Positions 54,301-64,000 of a stretch of DNA of 64,000 nucleotides are shown in pieces (position 1 is the first letter of the stretch; every line of letters starts with the position of its first letter). The position numbers and the translations under genes were made by a program. The notes under the pieces are model-generated. The model saw only the letters and a program-made list of their open reading frames with translations, ran no database searches and had not been told where the DNA came from. Source of the stretch: Rheum nobile. Lineage: Eukaryota > Streptophyta > Magnoliopsida > Caryophyllales > Polygonaceae. The stretch is taken from contig WOAB01000041.1 in the NCBI GenBank assembly GCA_027886185.1, positions 3,224,001 to 3,288,000 of the forward strand, written 5' to 3'.

Positions 54301-55627
54301 AGCTTTTTGAACCCAGCCAAGCTTAGCTTTTCTGGGTAAATTAGTTTGACAGTTCCTATGTTGTTAAGGAGCAGGAGCATAGTAATAAGGATCATTCAAA
54401 TCAACAATGGTATGCATTTTCTTCTTATTATTCATCTCCAAGTTCCTTTTCTTAGTGCAATCATTGATATAGTGTCCATTTAAACCACTATGCCAGCAAA
54501 CACGATTATAAACAACATGACCATATTTGCCACGACCGGGTCTAAATGGCTTCGCATGCTTTCGCTGCTCAAAGTCAATTCCCTTACCTTTATTTCCCTG
54601 AGCTTGATTGACATACATTTTGTGAGCATTCTGTCCATCAAACCAGGTTTGCTTACCTGTAGGCTTTTTCTCAAGAACTTTTACCTTTTCTTCCAGGAAC
54701 TGATTTTTATCACGAGAAGTCTGGAGAGCTAGATTGAGAGTTTCATTTTTCTCAACCAGTTCCCTTCTCAACTTCTCATTCTCAACAGAGCATATGTCCT
54801 CAGAATCTTCTTTATCAGAATAACCAAGACCGTACCTTTGCTTAACAAAAACTGTTTGATTCACAGTTTTCTCATTGATAGAACCAGTGAGATCATCAAG
54901 TTTACTCATTATTTCAAGAAGCATGGTAGAAGTGGTTTTTCTAGAGTTAGTGAGAGAAACAGTAGAATCATTAGCATGCATGGGTTCCTTTTCACGATTT
55001 GTACATGAATCACATTTCTTAGAGGAACTAGCAAGCAGTTTTCCAGTTTCATCAAGTTTCTTACTCTAGACATAATTTTCAGTAGATAAACATGAAATTT
55101 CTTCTTCATACTCATCTAATCTTTCCTGAAGGGAACTGTTTTCTTTTCCAAGTTTTTTTTGATGATCTTGATCAATTGTTTCTTATCATATTCAAGAAGA
55201 GATTTAGTAAAGTCATAAGAGGATACCTCAGAGTCGTCCGATTATGTTGAATCCTCCTTAGCCATTAAACACCTTTCTCTAGAGATTCCACTTAGATCCA
55301 GTTCCCCATCTGAGTCATCTCCCCAAGTAGCGAATAGAGCCTTCTTCTTCATAGGCTTGTCATCTTCATTTGAACCCTTTGGACAATTCTTAGCAAGATG
55401 TCATCTTTCTTTGCATTGATAACAAGCATAATCTGAAAGATCTCTCTTGTGGAAGGACTTCTTGACCTTTCCTTTGATGAAGTGCTTTTTGATATGCTTT
55501 GTGACAAGAGCGGTCATCTCGTCTTCTTCTTCTTCTTCAAGATCAGAGTTTTCTTCCTCCATTTCCAATCTTGAGAAAGCTTTTGAGATCTTTAGAGCAA
55601 TTCCTTTCTCAATTTTCTTAGCAGAAC
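54301..55627 (-). pseudogene. gag C-terminal part of element D, broken
   Basis: The minus strand has the acidic segment, first zinc knuckle remnant (CYQCKE region, about 55420), coiled coil, and the second knuckle with one Cys changed (CWHSGLNGHYINDC, 54520-54480). Several stops and frameshifts lie between 54981 and 55450. C interrupts it at 55628 within the KKIEKGIALK region. Confidence 0.87.
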
Positions 55628-56752
55628 TGTAGGATCGTGATTGTTAGATAAAAACTTAAGGAACTCAGAATATCAATTCTCAGTTCCTTTCGCAACGGAA
55701 ATAAACAATCAAACAAATAACCAGTTCCTTATAGTGGAAACCTTTGATTGCCAACTAGCAATCCAGGATAAAAACCACTACCTTTCTTTCGAAAGGATTT
55801 CAAAGTCTACTTCTTGATTTCTTATCTCTTTTGGTTACAGCTTATCCTAGGAACGAACACACAGTTCCTTTGCCTTACACACAGTTAGACAATCCTAGAT
55901 AACTTAACACAATCAATAATCAATCCAAGAAACAGACTTTCGCACCTAGGAACTATCACTTACAGTCATAGGAACTTAGCACTCAGCTCTTCTTCCTTGA
56001 CTGGTTCCTCTTGATCTCGGTTTGCTTTGATGATCTTGTTTGGAGGTTCACACTAGATATTTGCTAATGAGTGTGAGTCGTGTTTCAGTGCTTGAAGATA
56101 ACCCTTGAGTTAGTCTTCCTTTTATAGAGGATTCTTCGCAGCTCGATCCTCTCTGGGTTCCCACAGATTGAGCTTGCCCTAGGATGAGTGGTTCTCCTTG
56201 ATCCACGTTGTTCTTGGCATGTGAAAACAACCTAGGCAGCTCAGAATCCTTCTAGGTTAGTCAACTACTTCAGCCAAGTCGTTCTCCAGCTTCCTTCTTC
56301 CAAGGTTCAACAATCTGGGCACTTGGGAACTGTCTTCTGGACAGCGACAGGTTCCATGTCCTGTCGCTTTCACCTTTTTCTGTCCGAGGTTCATTGTTCT
56401 AGGCATCTTGGAGTCTTGCTCTTGGATGGTGGCAGGCTTTTGGAAGATTCTCTCAAGTCGCTTTCACCTCCTTTTGTCCGAGGTTTGGTGTTCCCAGATT
56501 TCTCGGGAATCGCAACCTCGCATGCTACATTTCTGGGCACACCTGGGTTCCTCTGGGTTCCTTCCTCTGTCTTGTTCCGTTGGTTCTTTTGTCCTGTTTG
56601 GCTTTCTTGCCTTCGGTATATTCCTGTGGTTCCTTAAAGCACATCTTTGAGATAAAACATTAGTATCATAATATTTATCATCTTCAAAAGTAGAGAAACT
56701 GAAGAAAGGAACTCTCAGGGGAACCAAGGTTCCAGAGTTCCGTTTCCTAACA
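55628..56752 (-). repeat. 3' LTR of element C (1125 bp)
   Basis: TGTAGGATCG to CCTAACA on the plus strand, with TATA sequence CTATAAAAGG (minus strand) at 56118-56127. Confidence 0.93.
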
Positions 56753-57030
56753 ATTTCCCCCTTTTTGATGATGACAAATACAAGGAACCTGGCAACATAA
56801 TAGGACTTGAATTTCATGAGACCATATTGAGATTAAGGGATTTACAACATTACGAATTAATGAGAGAACATTTAATGGTTGCAAATTCCCCCTAAGCAAG
56901 TGAACGAGTTTATTTCAAATTCCCCCTTAGAAGTAGAACGAGTTCATGGTTCCTAATAGTCCAGTAGTTTCCAAAGTTCAAGGTTCCTATCCTTCTTCCC
57001 CCTTTTGACATCATCGAAAAGATCAGTTAA
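56753..57030 (-). other. Polypurine tracts of element C
   Basis: The tract next to the LTR (minus strand CAAAAAGGGGGAAAT, 56753-56768) is followed further in by CTTAGGGGGAATTTG (about 56886), CTAAGGGGGAATTTG (about 56920) and AAAAGGGGGAAGAAG (about 56997). Multiplicity is a Sirevirus trait. Confidence 0.8.
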
Positions 57031-58271
57031 CATGTTAAGAATAGGATATCCAAGGAAATAAACAATTGCGTCAAACCCATAATAGAAACTTAAAGCATAG
57101 ACAAATAATGCATTACAAACGTAGCCAAAGGAGTTCATTAGTCATTAAAGCTTAATACATTGTCCAGACATGCATAGTGGAAAAAGAAACAAAAGATCAC
57201 AAACAGCTTGACATAGACAAAAAAGGATAAAAGAGGGGAGTAGGACCCTAGGGAACTACTAGCACACTGTGATGTTATAGCACTGGGAACTAGGAGAGAC
57301 GTTCCTATGGCAGCGTAGTGGCCTCCTCTTCAATTTCATTCTTTTCTGCAATTCCTTCATCTTGGCCTATTGTCATCTTATCGGCCTGATTACCTCCAAT
57401 TGAGCAAGGTTAAGATTGAGGTTTTTCTTGGCCATTTGAGGAGCTTTGTGTTTTGAGAGAGACAGGTGAACATGAGATTGAGAGAAGGCGTGAGAGAACA
57501 GAGTGCACGGCTCAATCAAACAGGAAACCTGAAATAACCCTTGAGCAATTTTGGAGCCGTTGAGAATCAAGCCATTGGAGAAATTTCCGGGAACTCTGAA
57601 GAGTTGAAACGGCTAATTTTCTTGAAGCTTTTGTGCCTTTGCAACGGTCACAAATTCAAAGATTAGATGCTCAAAAATGGCAATTGATCAAGGCTGAGAA
57701 GATGTCTCTGACGCTGTGAGATATGCCATAAATACTGTCTTGGGAGGAGCAATTCTCTTACTAGCCGTTTAAGGGGCAACGCATCCTAGTTCCTTTCTGG
57801 TGATATTTTCAGTGTGCTAGAGGGATATATGGGAACCTTTGATGTGGGTTTTAAAACATAGGAACCAAAAGATACGTTCCCATACGCAAAATCAGGGTAG
57901 GCCATTTATCGCATTGCACATTAATTCTCAGAGAGGGTTTAGAGATGGATCATAGAGAATTGAATTGAGCAATGAGGCAAGGGTAGGTCTTAGTACACAA
58001 TCATCATTTCGGCTTGTATTGTTGGGATAGAAATATGATCAGATTGTGACTTTTGGGCCATCAAAGAAATTTGAACAATGAGGAGTTGAAAGAATAATGA
58101 GGACCAAAAGGAAACGAACCAGAAAAATTTATCTAAGCCTTTGTAAGAAACTATTATGACAAGAAGGGTTTGTAGCAAAAGATATAACACAAGGATATCA
58201 AGACTCAACAAGTTAAATAACTTAAACTAGTCAATCAGGGGAACTGGAAGGAATTCTTTAAACTAAGGTAA
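57031..58271 (-). other. 3' spacer of element C with possible env-like scrap
   Basis: A minus-strand frame around 57442-57373 (MAKKNLNLNLAQLE) lies where E has its env-like ORF start and is preceded by a similar leader, but it stops after 20-odd codons. No further env-like similarity is visible, so this family seems to have lost that ORF. Confidence 0.45.
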
Positions 58272-59342
58272 CTACTGAGTAATAGGAATCATTCCTAGTT
58301 CCAATCTAAGGTTCTCGAAAGGAACTCTATTCAATGCCTTGGGGAAAATATCTGCAACCTGATCTTCAGTTCTACAAAAATTCATAATGATGTTTCCCTT
58401 CTCAACATGATCTCTAAGAAAATGATGTCTTATGTCAATATGCTTGGTCCTAGTATGATGCACAGGATTTTTAGAGATGTTTATGGCACTAGTGTTATCA
58501 CAAAGAATAGTGAGAGGGCCATAAGACATACCAAAGTCCGCGAGTTGTTGCTTTAGCCAGAGAAGTTGGGAACAGTAGGAGGCGGCTGCAATGTACTCGG
58601 ATTCTATGGTGGAGAGGGAGACTGAAACTTGTTTCTTTGAGCCCCATGACACAAGGCAAGGGCCTAGGAACTGTGTCATTCCAGAAGTGCTCTTTCTATC
58701 CACCAAATATCCAGCATAATCAGCATCAGTGAAACCCATGAGCTCAAAGGGACATTCTTTGGGGTACCAAATGCAGAGATCGTCATTTCCCTTGAGATAT
58801 CGAAGTATTCTCTTCACAGCAGCCAAGTGGGTTTCTCTCGGACAAGATTGGAACCTAGCACACAAGCCAACAGCAAAGACAATGTCTGGTCGACTAGCGG
58901 TTAGGTACATGAGTGAGCCTATCATACCTCTATAGAGCTTCTCCTCCACTAGAGGACTCGAGTGGTCCTTATCCAGATGGGCAATGGTGGATATGGGAGT
59001 GGAGAGAGGCTTGCATGAATCCATTTTGAACTTCTTCAGTAGTTCCCTGACATACTTCTGTTGGTGGATTTGAATACCATCTTCCTTTTGAGTGATTTGT
59101 AATCTGAGGAAGAATGTGAGTTCCCCAATTAAACTCATTTCAAATTCATTGCTCATCAAGTCTTTGAACTTGTCTACAAGGGACAGGTTAGTGGAACCAA
59201 AAATGATATCATCAACATAGATTTGAACCACTAAGATGTTACCTTCTTCTTCTAGGATGAAGAGAGTCTTATCAATAACTCCACGCATATAGCCATTTGA
59301 GAGTAGGAACTGGGCAAGACGATCATACCAAGCTCTGGGAGC
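58272..59342 (-). pseudogene. RT C-terminal half and RNase H of element C
   Basis: An intact minus frame (59288-58272) with the RT active site YVDDIIFGS and RNase H motifs FTDADYAGYL and STIESEYIAAA, plus the terminal HTRTKHIDIRHHFLRDHV and PFENLRLELGMI. It is in register with the upstream pol frame but separated from it by a TAA at 59343-59345, which replaces a Gln codon in LYGLKQAPRAWYDRL-type sequence. Otherwise well preserved. Confidence 0.93.
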
Positions 59343-61493
59343 TTACTTGAGGCCATAGAGTGCCTTGTCTAGAAAGTAGACATGATCTGGATGATCATCG
59401 TCTTCAAAACCTGGAGGTTGCTTCACATAGACTTCTTCTTGAAGAATTCCATTGAGGAAGGCCGTCATTACATCCATTTGGAACAACTTGAACCCTTTGT
59501 GTGATGCGAAGGCAATCAACAATCTTATTGCCTCAATCCTTGCCACTGGAGCATAGGTTTCATCATAGTCGATTCCTTCTTGTTGATTGTATCCTTGAGC
59601 TACAAGTCTCGCTTTGTTCCTTATCACAGCTCCTGTATCATCTAGCTTGTTTCTGAAAACCCATCTAGTTCTTATGATGTGTTTATCCTTGGGATGAGGA
59701 ACTAGATGCCATACTTTGTTCCTTTCAAACTGATGAAGCTCTTCTTGGATAGCTTGGATCCAGTCCGCGTCCTTCAGTGCCTCACCTATGTTCTTTGGTT
59801 CCACAATAGACAGAAAGGCATTGAAGGCAAAGAAGGTTAGATGTTCGTACCTGACTGGAGGCTTGACGACTCTTCTTTCTCTGTTAAGGGCTAGAGCATT
59901 TGATGTGGAGACATTCTGAGTTGAGCATTCAGCTTCCTGGTTGGGATCACCTTCTCCATTGAAGATCATGTGGGAAGATGAGTCATTGAGGTCTCCACAG
60001 ATATTGTCGTCATGCTCATGATTCCCAGAAATGGATTGTTGTTCATTGTTCATGGGAACTGGTGGAGGAGCCATTGGAGGATTCCGAGCAGCAGTGCAGG
60101 AACTGGGTAGAGTGACATCTTCATCTGGATTTTCTTGATATGACTTGGGAAACGGGTCTTCAAAGGAATTGGTGGTGTTCTGCACAATCTTTCCAAGTGA
60201 TTTTTCATTAAAAATAACATGAACACTTTCTTCTACCTTTTTAGTCCTTTTGTTGAAGACTTTGTACGCCTTGCTACCCGAGGCGTATCCAATGAAGATT
60301 TCTTCATCACTTCTTGGGTCGAATTTGCCAAGATTGTCCTTCCCATTGTTGTACACAAAGCACTTGCATCCGAACACTCTCAGATGTGAGATGTTGGGAA
60401 CTCTTCCTCTTAGAAGCTCATAGGGTGTCTTTTCTGTGATTGGGCGAAGCATGGCTCGATTGATGATATAGCAAGCTGTGTTGATCGCCTCAGCCCAAAA
60501 TGATTGAGAGAGTCCACTTGAGATCAGCATAGTCCGAGCCATGTCTTCCAAAGTTATGTTCTTCCTTTCCACTACTCCATTTTGTTGAGGAGTGTATGGT
60601 GCAGAGAAGTTGTGATCAATTCCATGCTCACTGCAAAAGGTTAGAAATTCTCCATTTTCGAATTCGGTACCATGGTCAGACCGAATAGCATTGAGTGAAC
60701 AATCAAGAGATTTTTCTAACAAGGGAACCAGATCTTTAAAGCGGTCAATAACTTCACTCTTAGATTTAATAAAGATGGTCCAAGTAAAGCGAGAGAAGTC
60801 ATCGACAAGAACAAAGATATACATGTTCCCTCCTAGGCTCTGAACTCTCATGGGTCCACACAGATCCATGTGGATGAGTTCAAGAGGCCTTGAGGTGCTT
60901 ACCATGTTTTTGGACTTGAAGGAACTACGAGCCTGTTTCCCTTTTACACAGTCAGAGCACAGTTCCTTAGATGTGCCACTTAGCTTTGGCAGCCCTCTGA
61001 CTAGCTCCTTTGAGTGTAGCTTTTGAATCAGCTTGGTGCTAGCATGACCGAGGCGTTGATGCCACAAATCAGCTTGGTCATTCACAGTTGAGAGACAAAG
61101 CTTCTCCTTGGGAACAAAGGATGGATCAATTATGTAGACATTGTTGAATCTTTTCCCTTTTAGGATGATTTGTCCCGAGGAGTCAAGGACTGAACATTCG
61201 TTTGATCTGAATCTAACTTCATTGTCTCCTTGATCACATAGATGTGACACACTTATTAGATCAAAACCAAGATTATCAACAAGGTGAACTTTGTTTACCT
61301 GAATGTGGTCGTTGAGTTTCACAGTTCCTATTCCACAGATTTTTCCTTTGCTTTTGTCTCCAAAGGATATGTTCCCTCCTTGGAGAGGTTGAAGATAGGT
61401 CATTTGATTTCTTCTTCCAGTCATATGGCATGAGCACCCACTGTCGATGTACCATAGTTGAGGTTGCCTCTCTTCTTTCTACACATAAGGGAA
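59343..61493 (-). pseudogene. Protease, integrase and RT N-terminal half of element C
   Basis: The 693-residue frame 61424-59343 plus the part upstream to 61493. Protease has an intact DSGCS (about 61433-61447). The GAG-pre-integrase region (LWHQRLGHAS, CSDC) and the integrase core (HMDLCGP, RSDHGTEF, PQQNGVVERKN) keep all catalytic residues. The linker is acidic and Pro/Ser-rich. RT runs from HQFERNKVWHLV to LYGLK. Stops: TAG at 61479-61481 just after the gag terminator, and TAA at 59343-59345. Confidence 0.94.
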
Positions 61494-63530
61494 CTAAGAT
61501 TTCTGAACCCAGTGAAGCTTGGCTTTACTGGGGGGATTAGCATTGCGAGTCTGTGAATAACCAGGGAACTGGTTCCTTTCATGGTAATGAGTACTTTTCT
61601 CCTTTTCAAAGTTCTTTTTCTTAGCACAATCAGTGTTGTAATGACCATTCTTACCACAGTAGGTACACAAACGATTGTAAACAACATGTCCATATTTTCC
61701 TTTTCCTGGCCTAAAAGGTTTTTCAGTTTTCCTTTTGTTAAAATCAACATTGTTTCTAACCTTGCTATAGGCCATGTCAATATATCTTTTGTGAGCAAAG
61801 GAATTGGTGAACCATTGGCTTTCAGGAACCATCTTTTCTTTTCCCTTTGGTTCCTTCTTAGGACTTTGAGAGCCTTCATTGAGACGTTTGGCAACCTCAA
61901 CCTTGTTCTCAAAGACCATGATCTTCTCTGATAGAAATTGATTCCTATCACGAGAAGTGGCAAGAGCAATACTGAGATTCTCATTCATCTCAACAAGTTC
62001 TCGCCTAGCCTTTTCTTCTTCAGCATCATTGTTCCCTTTATTATTGACATATCCTATTCCATGGCGTTGTCTCACAAAAACAGTTTGATTTATCGTTTTT
62101 TCATTAATGGAATTAGTGAGAATGTCTAACCTATCAATTATGGATTGAAGCATGTCATTTCCAGGTGGGTTAGCATGCAAGGGAACTTTGATAGAATCTA
62201 TGCTAGTTTCATCACAAGATTTGCAAGTTTTAAGGTGACTATCATGCACATTCCTAATATCAATGAGTTTGGAGTGAGTTTCAGCTAGGTCTTTCTCAGT
62301 TTCATCAAGTTTCTTACTCCAAACAGAATTCTCAACAGTCAAGCAAGCAATTTCATTTTCACAATCATCTAATTTCTGTTGAAGGGAACTGGTTTCCTTT
62401 CCTAGTTTCTTTATGATCTTAAGAAGTTGTTTCTTATCACAATCAACTAGGGATTTTAAGAGATCGTCAGAAGTTACCTCAAGGTCTTCTGAGTCGCTTG
62501 AGTCTCCTTTTGCCATGAGACATCTTCCTCCAGAGAAGCCACTGAGATCCAGTTCCTCATCTGAGTCTTCTCCCCATGAGGCTACGAGAGCCTTCTTTCT
62601 CTGAGGTCTTTCTTCTTCCTTTGAGTCTTCCTTGTTGGGACAATTCTTAGCGTAGTGTCCCTTTTCCTTGCACTCATAACAGGAGACTTCCTTGAGATCT
62701 CTTCTGGGTCCATTGTGGGAGGAACTGCCCTTTTGGAACCTTCACTTCACAAAGAATTTTTTGATGTTCTTTGTGAAGAGGGCAGTAAGTTCGTCCTCCT
62801 CTTCTTCTAAGTCTGAGTTCTCTTCCTCCATCTCAAGCCTAGAGAAGGCTTTGGAGATCTTGAGGGCAATTCCTTTCTCCAGTTTCTTGTCGGCATTGGC
62901 CTTGGTGTGCTCTCCTTCTTCAACCTCCAGTTTCCCTATGACTTGGGTCAAGGGAAGGGATTGGATGCCTGGAGTGTTCTTCATGATTCCCTTGAGAAGG
63001 GTGAACTTGGAGTTGAGTCCATTGATGACCACTAGGTACTTGGAAACTTCATCCAGATCGACTCCCGCCGCTGTCAACTTTCCAATCAATCTGTTGAAGT
63101 GGGAGTAGTACTCTGAGATGGTCTCAGTTTCCATCATTTTGAAGGTGTGGTATTCTCCTTCCAAAGTAAACTTTCTGCTTTGCTTTAGTTTCTCACTTCC
63201 TTCATGCATCTCCTTGAGAGCTTTCCACATCTCCTTCGCTGTCTTGATGCCTATGACCTTGTCCATGTCTTGTCTATCCAATCCATTGAGGATGAACTGC
63301 ATGGCCTTGGCATTCTTCTCCATGATGACATAGTGTTCTGGTTTCCAATCTTCTTCCTTCATGGTAAGATCGACATAGCCATCTCAATTTTCGACTATCC
63401 TCCAGCATTGGTAGTCGTTGGTCTTGATGTGGCTTTTCATGCACTTTTCCCACCATGTTTCTTCTCCTTTCTTTCGGAGATATGGCTTGTTGGTGGAGAT
63501 TCCGAGCTCAAACTTGCTTGGTTGAGACAT
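61494..63530 (-). pseudogene. gag of element C, two internal stops
   Basis: ATG at 63530 (MSQPSKFELGI). TGA at 63384-63386 and 62742-62744 replace Gly codons kept in A. Between them is the capsid core (KNAKAMQFILNGLDRQDMDK; RLIGKLTAAGVDLDEVSKYL). After them come the acidic segment, the first CCHC region, coiled coils and the intact knuckle CTYCGKNGHYNTDC. The end is TAG at 61494-61496 after LHWVQKS. pol continues in the same frame. Confidence 0.92.
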
Positions 63531-63566
63531 GATCTGCAAACTTAACAAAGATCTAGAGCTTTTCCT

Positions 63567-63578
63567 GCTCTGATACCA
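63567..63578 (-). other. Primer binding site of element C
   Basis: TGGTATCAGAGC on the minus strand, two bases inside the 5' LTR. Confidence 0.95.
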
Positions 63579-63580
63579 AT

Positions 63581-64000
63581 TGTAGGATCGTGATTGTTAG
63601 ATAAAAACTTAAGGAACTCAGAATATTAATTCTCAGTTCCTTTCGCAGCGGAAATAAACGATCAAACAAATGACCAGTTCCTTATAGTGGAAACCTTTGA
63701 TTGTCAACTAGCAATCCAGGATAAAAACCACTACCTTTCTTTCGAAAGGATTTCAAAGTCTACTTCTTGATTTCTTATCTCTTTTGGTTACAGCTTATCC
63801 TAGGAACAAACACACAGTTCCTTTGCCTTACACACAGTTATACAATCCTAGATAACTTAACACGATCAATAATCAATCCAAGAAACAGACTTTCGCACCT
63901 AGGAACTATCACTTACAGTCACATGAACTTAGCACTCAACTCTTCTTCCTTGACTGGTTCCTCTTGATCTCGGTTTGCTTTGATGATCTTGTTTGGAGGT
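63581..64000 (-). repeat. 5' LTR of element C, cut by window end
   Basis: The first 420 bp match 55628-56047 with few differences. By comparison about 700 bp lie beyond the window. Confidence 0.92.

Larger units (their letters stand above)
52219..55627 (-). mobile_element. Deleted Sirevirus-like element D (relative of E)
   Basis: The minus strand carries, right to left, part of gag, protease, part of integrase and RT up to its middle, then only the last ~45 bp of a 3' LTR (ending ACCCTACA at 52219). RNase H, any env-like ORF and most of the 3' LTR are deleted. The right side is cut by element C inside gag. Sequence is closer to E than to A/C, including the gag-pol junction. The gag start and 5' LTR lie beyond the window. 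Confidence 0.88.
55628..64000 (-). mobile_element. Sirevirus-like Copia element C, nearly complete
   Basis: 3' LTR (55628-56752), purine tracts, 3' spacer, RNase H, RT, integrase, protease, gag, primer site and the start of the 5' LTR (63581 onward, running off the window) are all present on the minus strand. It is the same family as A. It lies in gag of D; AGAAC (55623-55627) would be the left copy of the target duplication. Five in-frame stops are visible, otherwise it is the best preserved coding element here. Confidence 0.93.

Overview
The window looks like nuclear DNA of a flowering plant, most likely a eudicot. It is AT-rich, dominated by nested LTR retrotransposons of plant lineages (Sirevirus-type Copia and Athila/Tat-type Ty3), with Mutator-like elements (MULEs), MITEs and plant telomere-type TTTAGGG repeats. 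I found no intact host gene, rRNA, tRNA or CRISPR array. Almost every coding region belongs to a mobile element, and nearly all carry stop codons, frameshifts or deletions.

Layout. (1) 1-5241 is the 5' half of a minus-strand Sirevirus-like Copia element (A), inserted in the 3' LTR of a small non-coding LTR element (B, to 8372) whose interior carries about 25 copies of a CTTCAGGGATT-type motif. (2) 8373-9950 is AT-rich intergenic DNA with a degenerate TRIM. (3) 9951-14623 is a MULE with an 8-bp target duplication, a broken transposase gene on the minus strand, a divergent zf-GRF gene on the plus strand, a telomere-like tract between them, and about 21 copies of a 17-bp palindrome (core CACACGT-N-ACGTGTG). 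(4) 14805-16002 is a compact GC-rich element with ~110-bp inverted repeats and a 9-bp target duplication (Pack-MULE type). 16427-17464 is a second gene-fragment carrier with a piece resembling a membrane-associated kinase regulator gene. (5) 17853-23909 is a coding-free LTR element (I, LARD type) with near-identical ~925-bp LTRs.

(6) 24863-51686 is an old plus-strand Sirevirus-like element (E) flanked by the 5-bp duplication CAAAT. It has been split by four later insertions: F (27410-33121, a Copia element with gag but no pol, duplication ATGTA), a solo LTR (34956-35686, duplication CCAGT), G (36176-41745, a Ty3 element with gag/protease remnants only and many CCGCGATCGCGG-type palindromes, duplication ACTAT) and H (43995-49035, an Athila-like deletion derivative). 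E keeps a third, env-like ORF between RNase H and the 3' LTR. E itself sits in non-repeat sequence that may be the last exon of a host gene. (7) 51769-52169 is a Tourist-like MITE. 52219-55627 is a deleted minus-strand relative of E (D), interrupted in gag by C (55628 to the window end), a nearly complete minus-strand sister of A whose 5' LTR runs off the window.

How the parts relate: A and C are one family and D and E a second, close one. All use an initiator-tRNA-Met-type primer site, share a gag/protease/integrase/RT/RNase H order, and have repeated purine tracts before the 3' LTR, as Sireviruses do. F, G, H, B and I lack most or all enzymes and would depend on related autonomous elements. 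The inferred order is: D and E into the host locus; F, the solo LTR, G and H into E; C into D; A into B.
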